Part shown: piece after piece, positions 6,322 to 6,370 of the stretch
Layout: every line of letters starts with the position of its first letter
Position numbering within the stretch: position 1 is the first letter of the stretch
Assembly (NCBI GenBank): GCA_017440445.1
Contig: JAFSHE010000241.1
Coordinates: 1 to 6,370, forward strand
Direction: 5' to 3'
DNA length: 6,370 nt
DNA from: Oscillospiraceae bacterium
GTDB taxonomy: Bacteria; Bacillota_A; Clostridia; Oscillospirales; Ruminococcaceae
Notes under the pieces: generated by a model
Told to the model about the DNA's origin: nothing
The model's database searches: none
Seen by the model: the letters and a program-made list of their open reading frames with translations, nothing else
Made by a program: the position numbers and the translations under genes

Positions 6322-6370
6322 ATGTATAAAAATGATTTCTTCAGCAGTCTTTCCACGCACCCAAGACGTA
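6322..6370 (+). CDS. Start of an unidentified gene, cut by the window end
   Basis: An ATG at 6322 opens a frame (MYKNDFFSSLSTHPRR) with no stop before the window ends. AAGGTG at 6309-6314, seven bases upstream, is a fair ribosome binding site. The start lies 20 bases after the preceding stop with no terminator between, so it may belong to the same transcript. The sixteen residues do not match the N-termini expected of HisF, HisI or HisE. Too little is visible to name it. Confidence 0.4.
   Translation, partial: MYKNDFFSSLSTHPRR

Noticed and set aside
1..6370. CRISPR array, tRNA, insertion sequence, prophage or defence system
   Set aside because: No regularly spaced repeats, cloverleaf-like sequence, transposase motifs or terminal repeats were seen. 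Nearly all the sequence is housekeeping coding DNA.

Overview
The window is ordinary low-to-mid-GC Firmicutes chromosome, most likely a Ruminococcus-like member of the Oscillospiraceae (class Clostridia). The clues are a PolC-type replicative polymerase ending in the clamp-binding tail QMSLF, the short-form HisG plus HisZ pair, strong AAGGAG Shine-Dalgarno sites, TTG starts, and the style of the small membrane protein after hisA. The genus is an inference from protein style, not from a search. All genes are on the + strand.

Layout: (1) 1-669 is the 3' end of polC. (2) 670-828 is an intergenic region with a good sigma-A promoter (TTGACA, 17-bp spacer, extended -10). A near-palindrome, TAGTAG-N12-CTACTA, covers the predicted transcription start and is a candidate repressor operator. 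(3) 829-5979 is a compact histidine operon: hisZ, hisG, hisD, hisB, hisH, hisA. Three junctions overlap by 1 to 11 bases, hisD/hisB has a 14-base gap, and only hisH/hisA has a sizeable gap (83 bases). (4) A 110-residue single-pass membrane protein overlaps the end of hisA by 11 bases behind a perfect Shine-Dalgarno. (5) The first codons of another likely gene begin at 6322 and run off the window.

The operon covers step 1 (HisZ/HisG, PRPP + ATP to phosphoribosyl-ATP), step 4 (HisA isomerase), the glutaminase half of step 5 (HisH), step 6 (HisB dehydratase) and the final oxidation (HisD). HisF, HisI/HisE, the HisC aminotransferase and a histidinol-phosphate phosphatase are not in the window. 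HisF is the obligate partner of HisH and in many bacteria directly follows hisA. Here an unrecognised membrane-protein gene takes that place.

I see no tRNA, rRNA, CRISPR array, insertion sequence or prophage gene. I do not see an undescribed multi-gene system. The items most worth a second look are the operator-like dyad at the hisZ promoter, the translationally coupled membrane protein, the repeat-containing hisH-hisA gap, and the sequence changes in HisZ.
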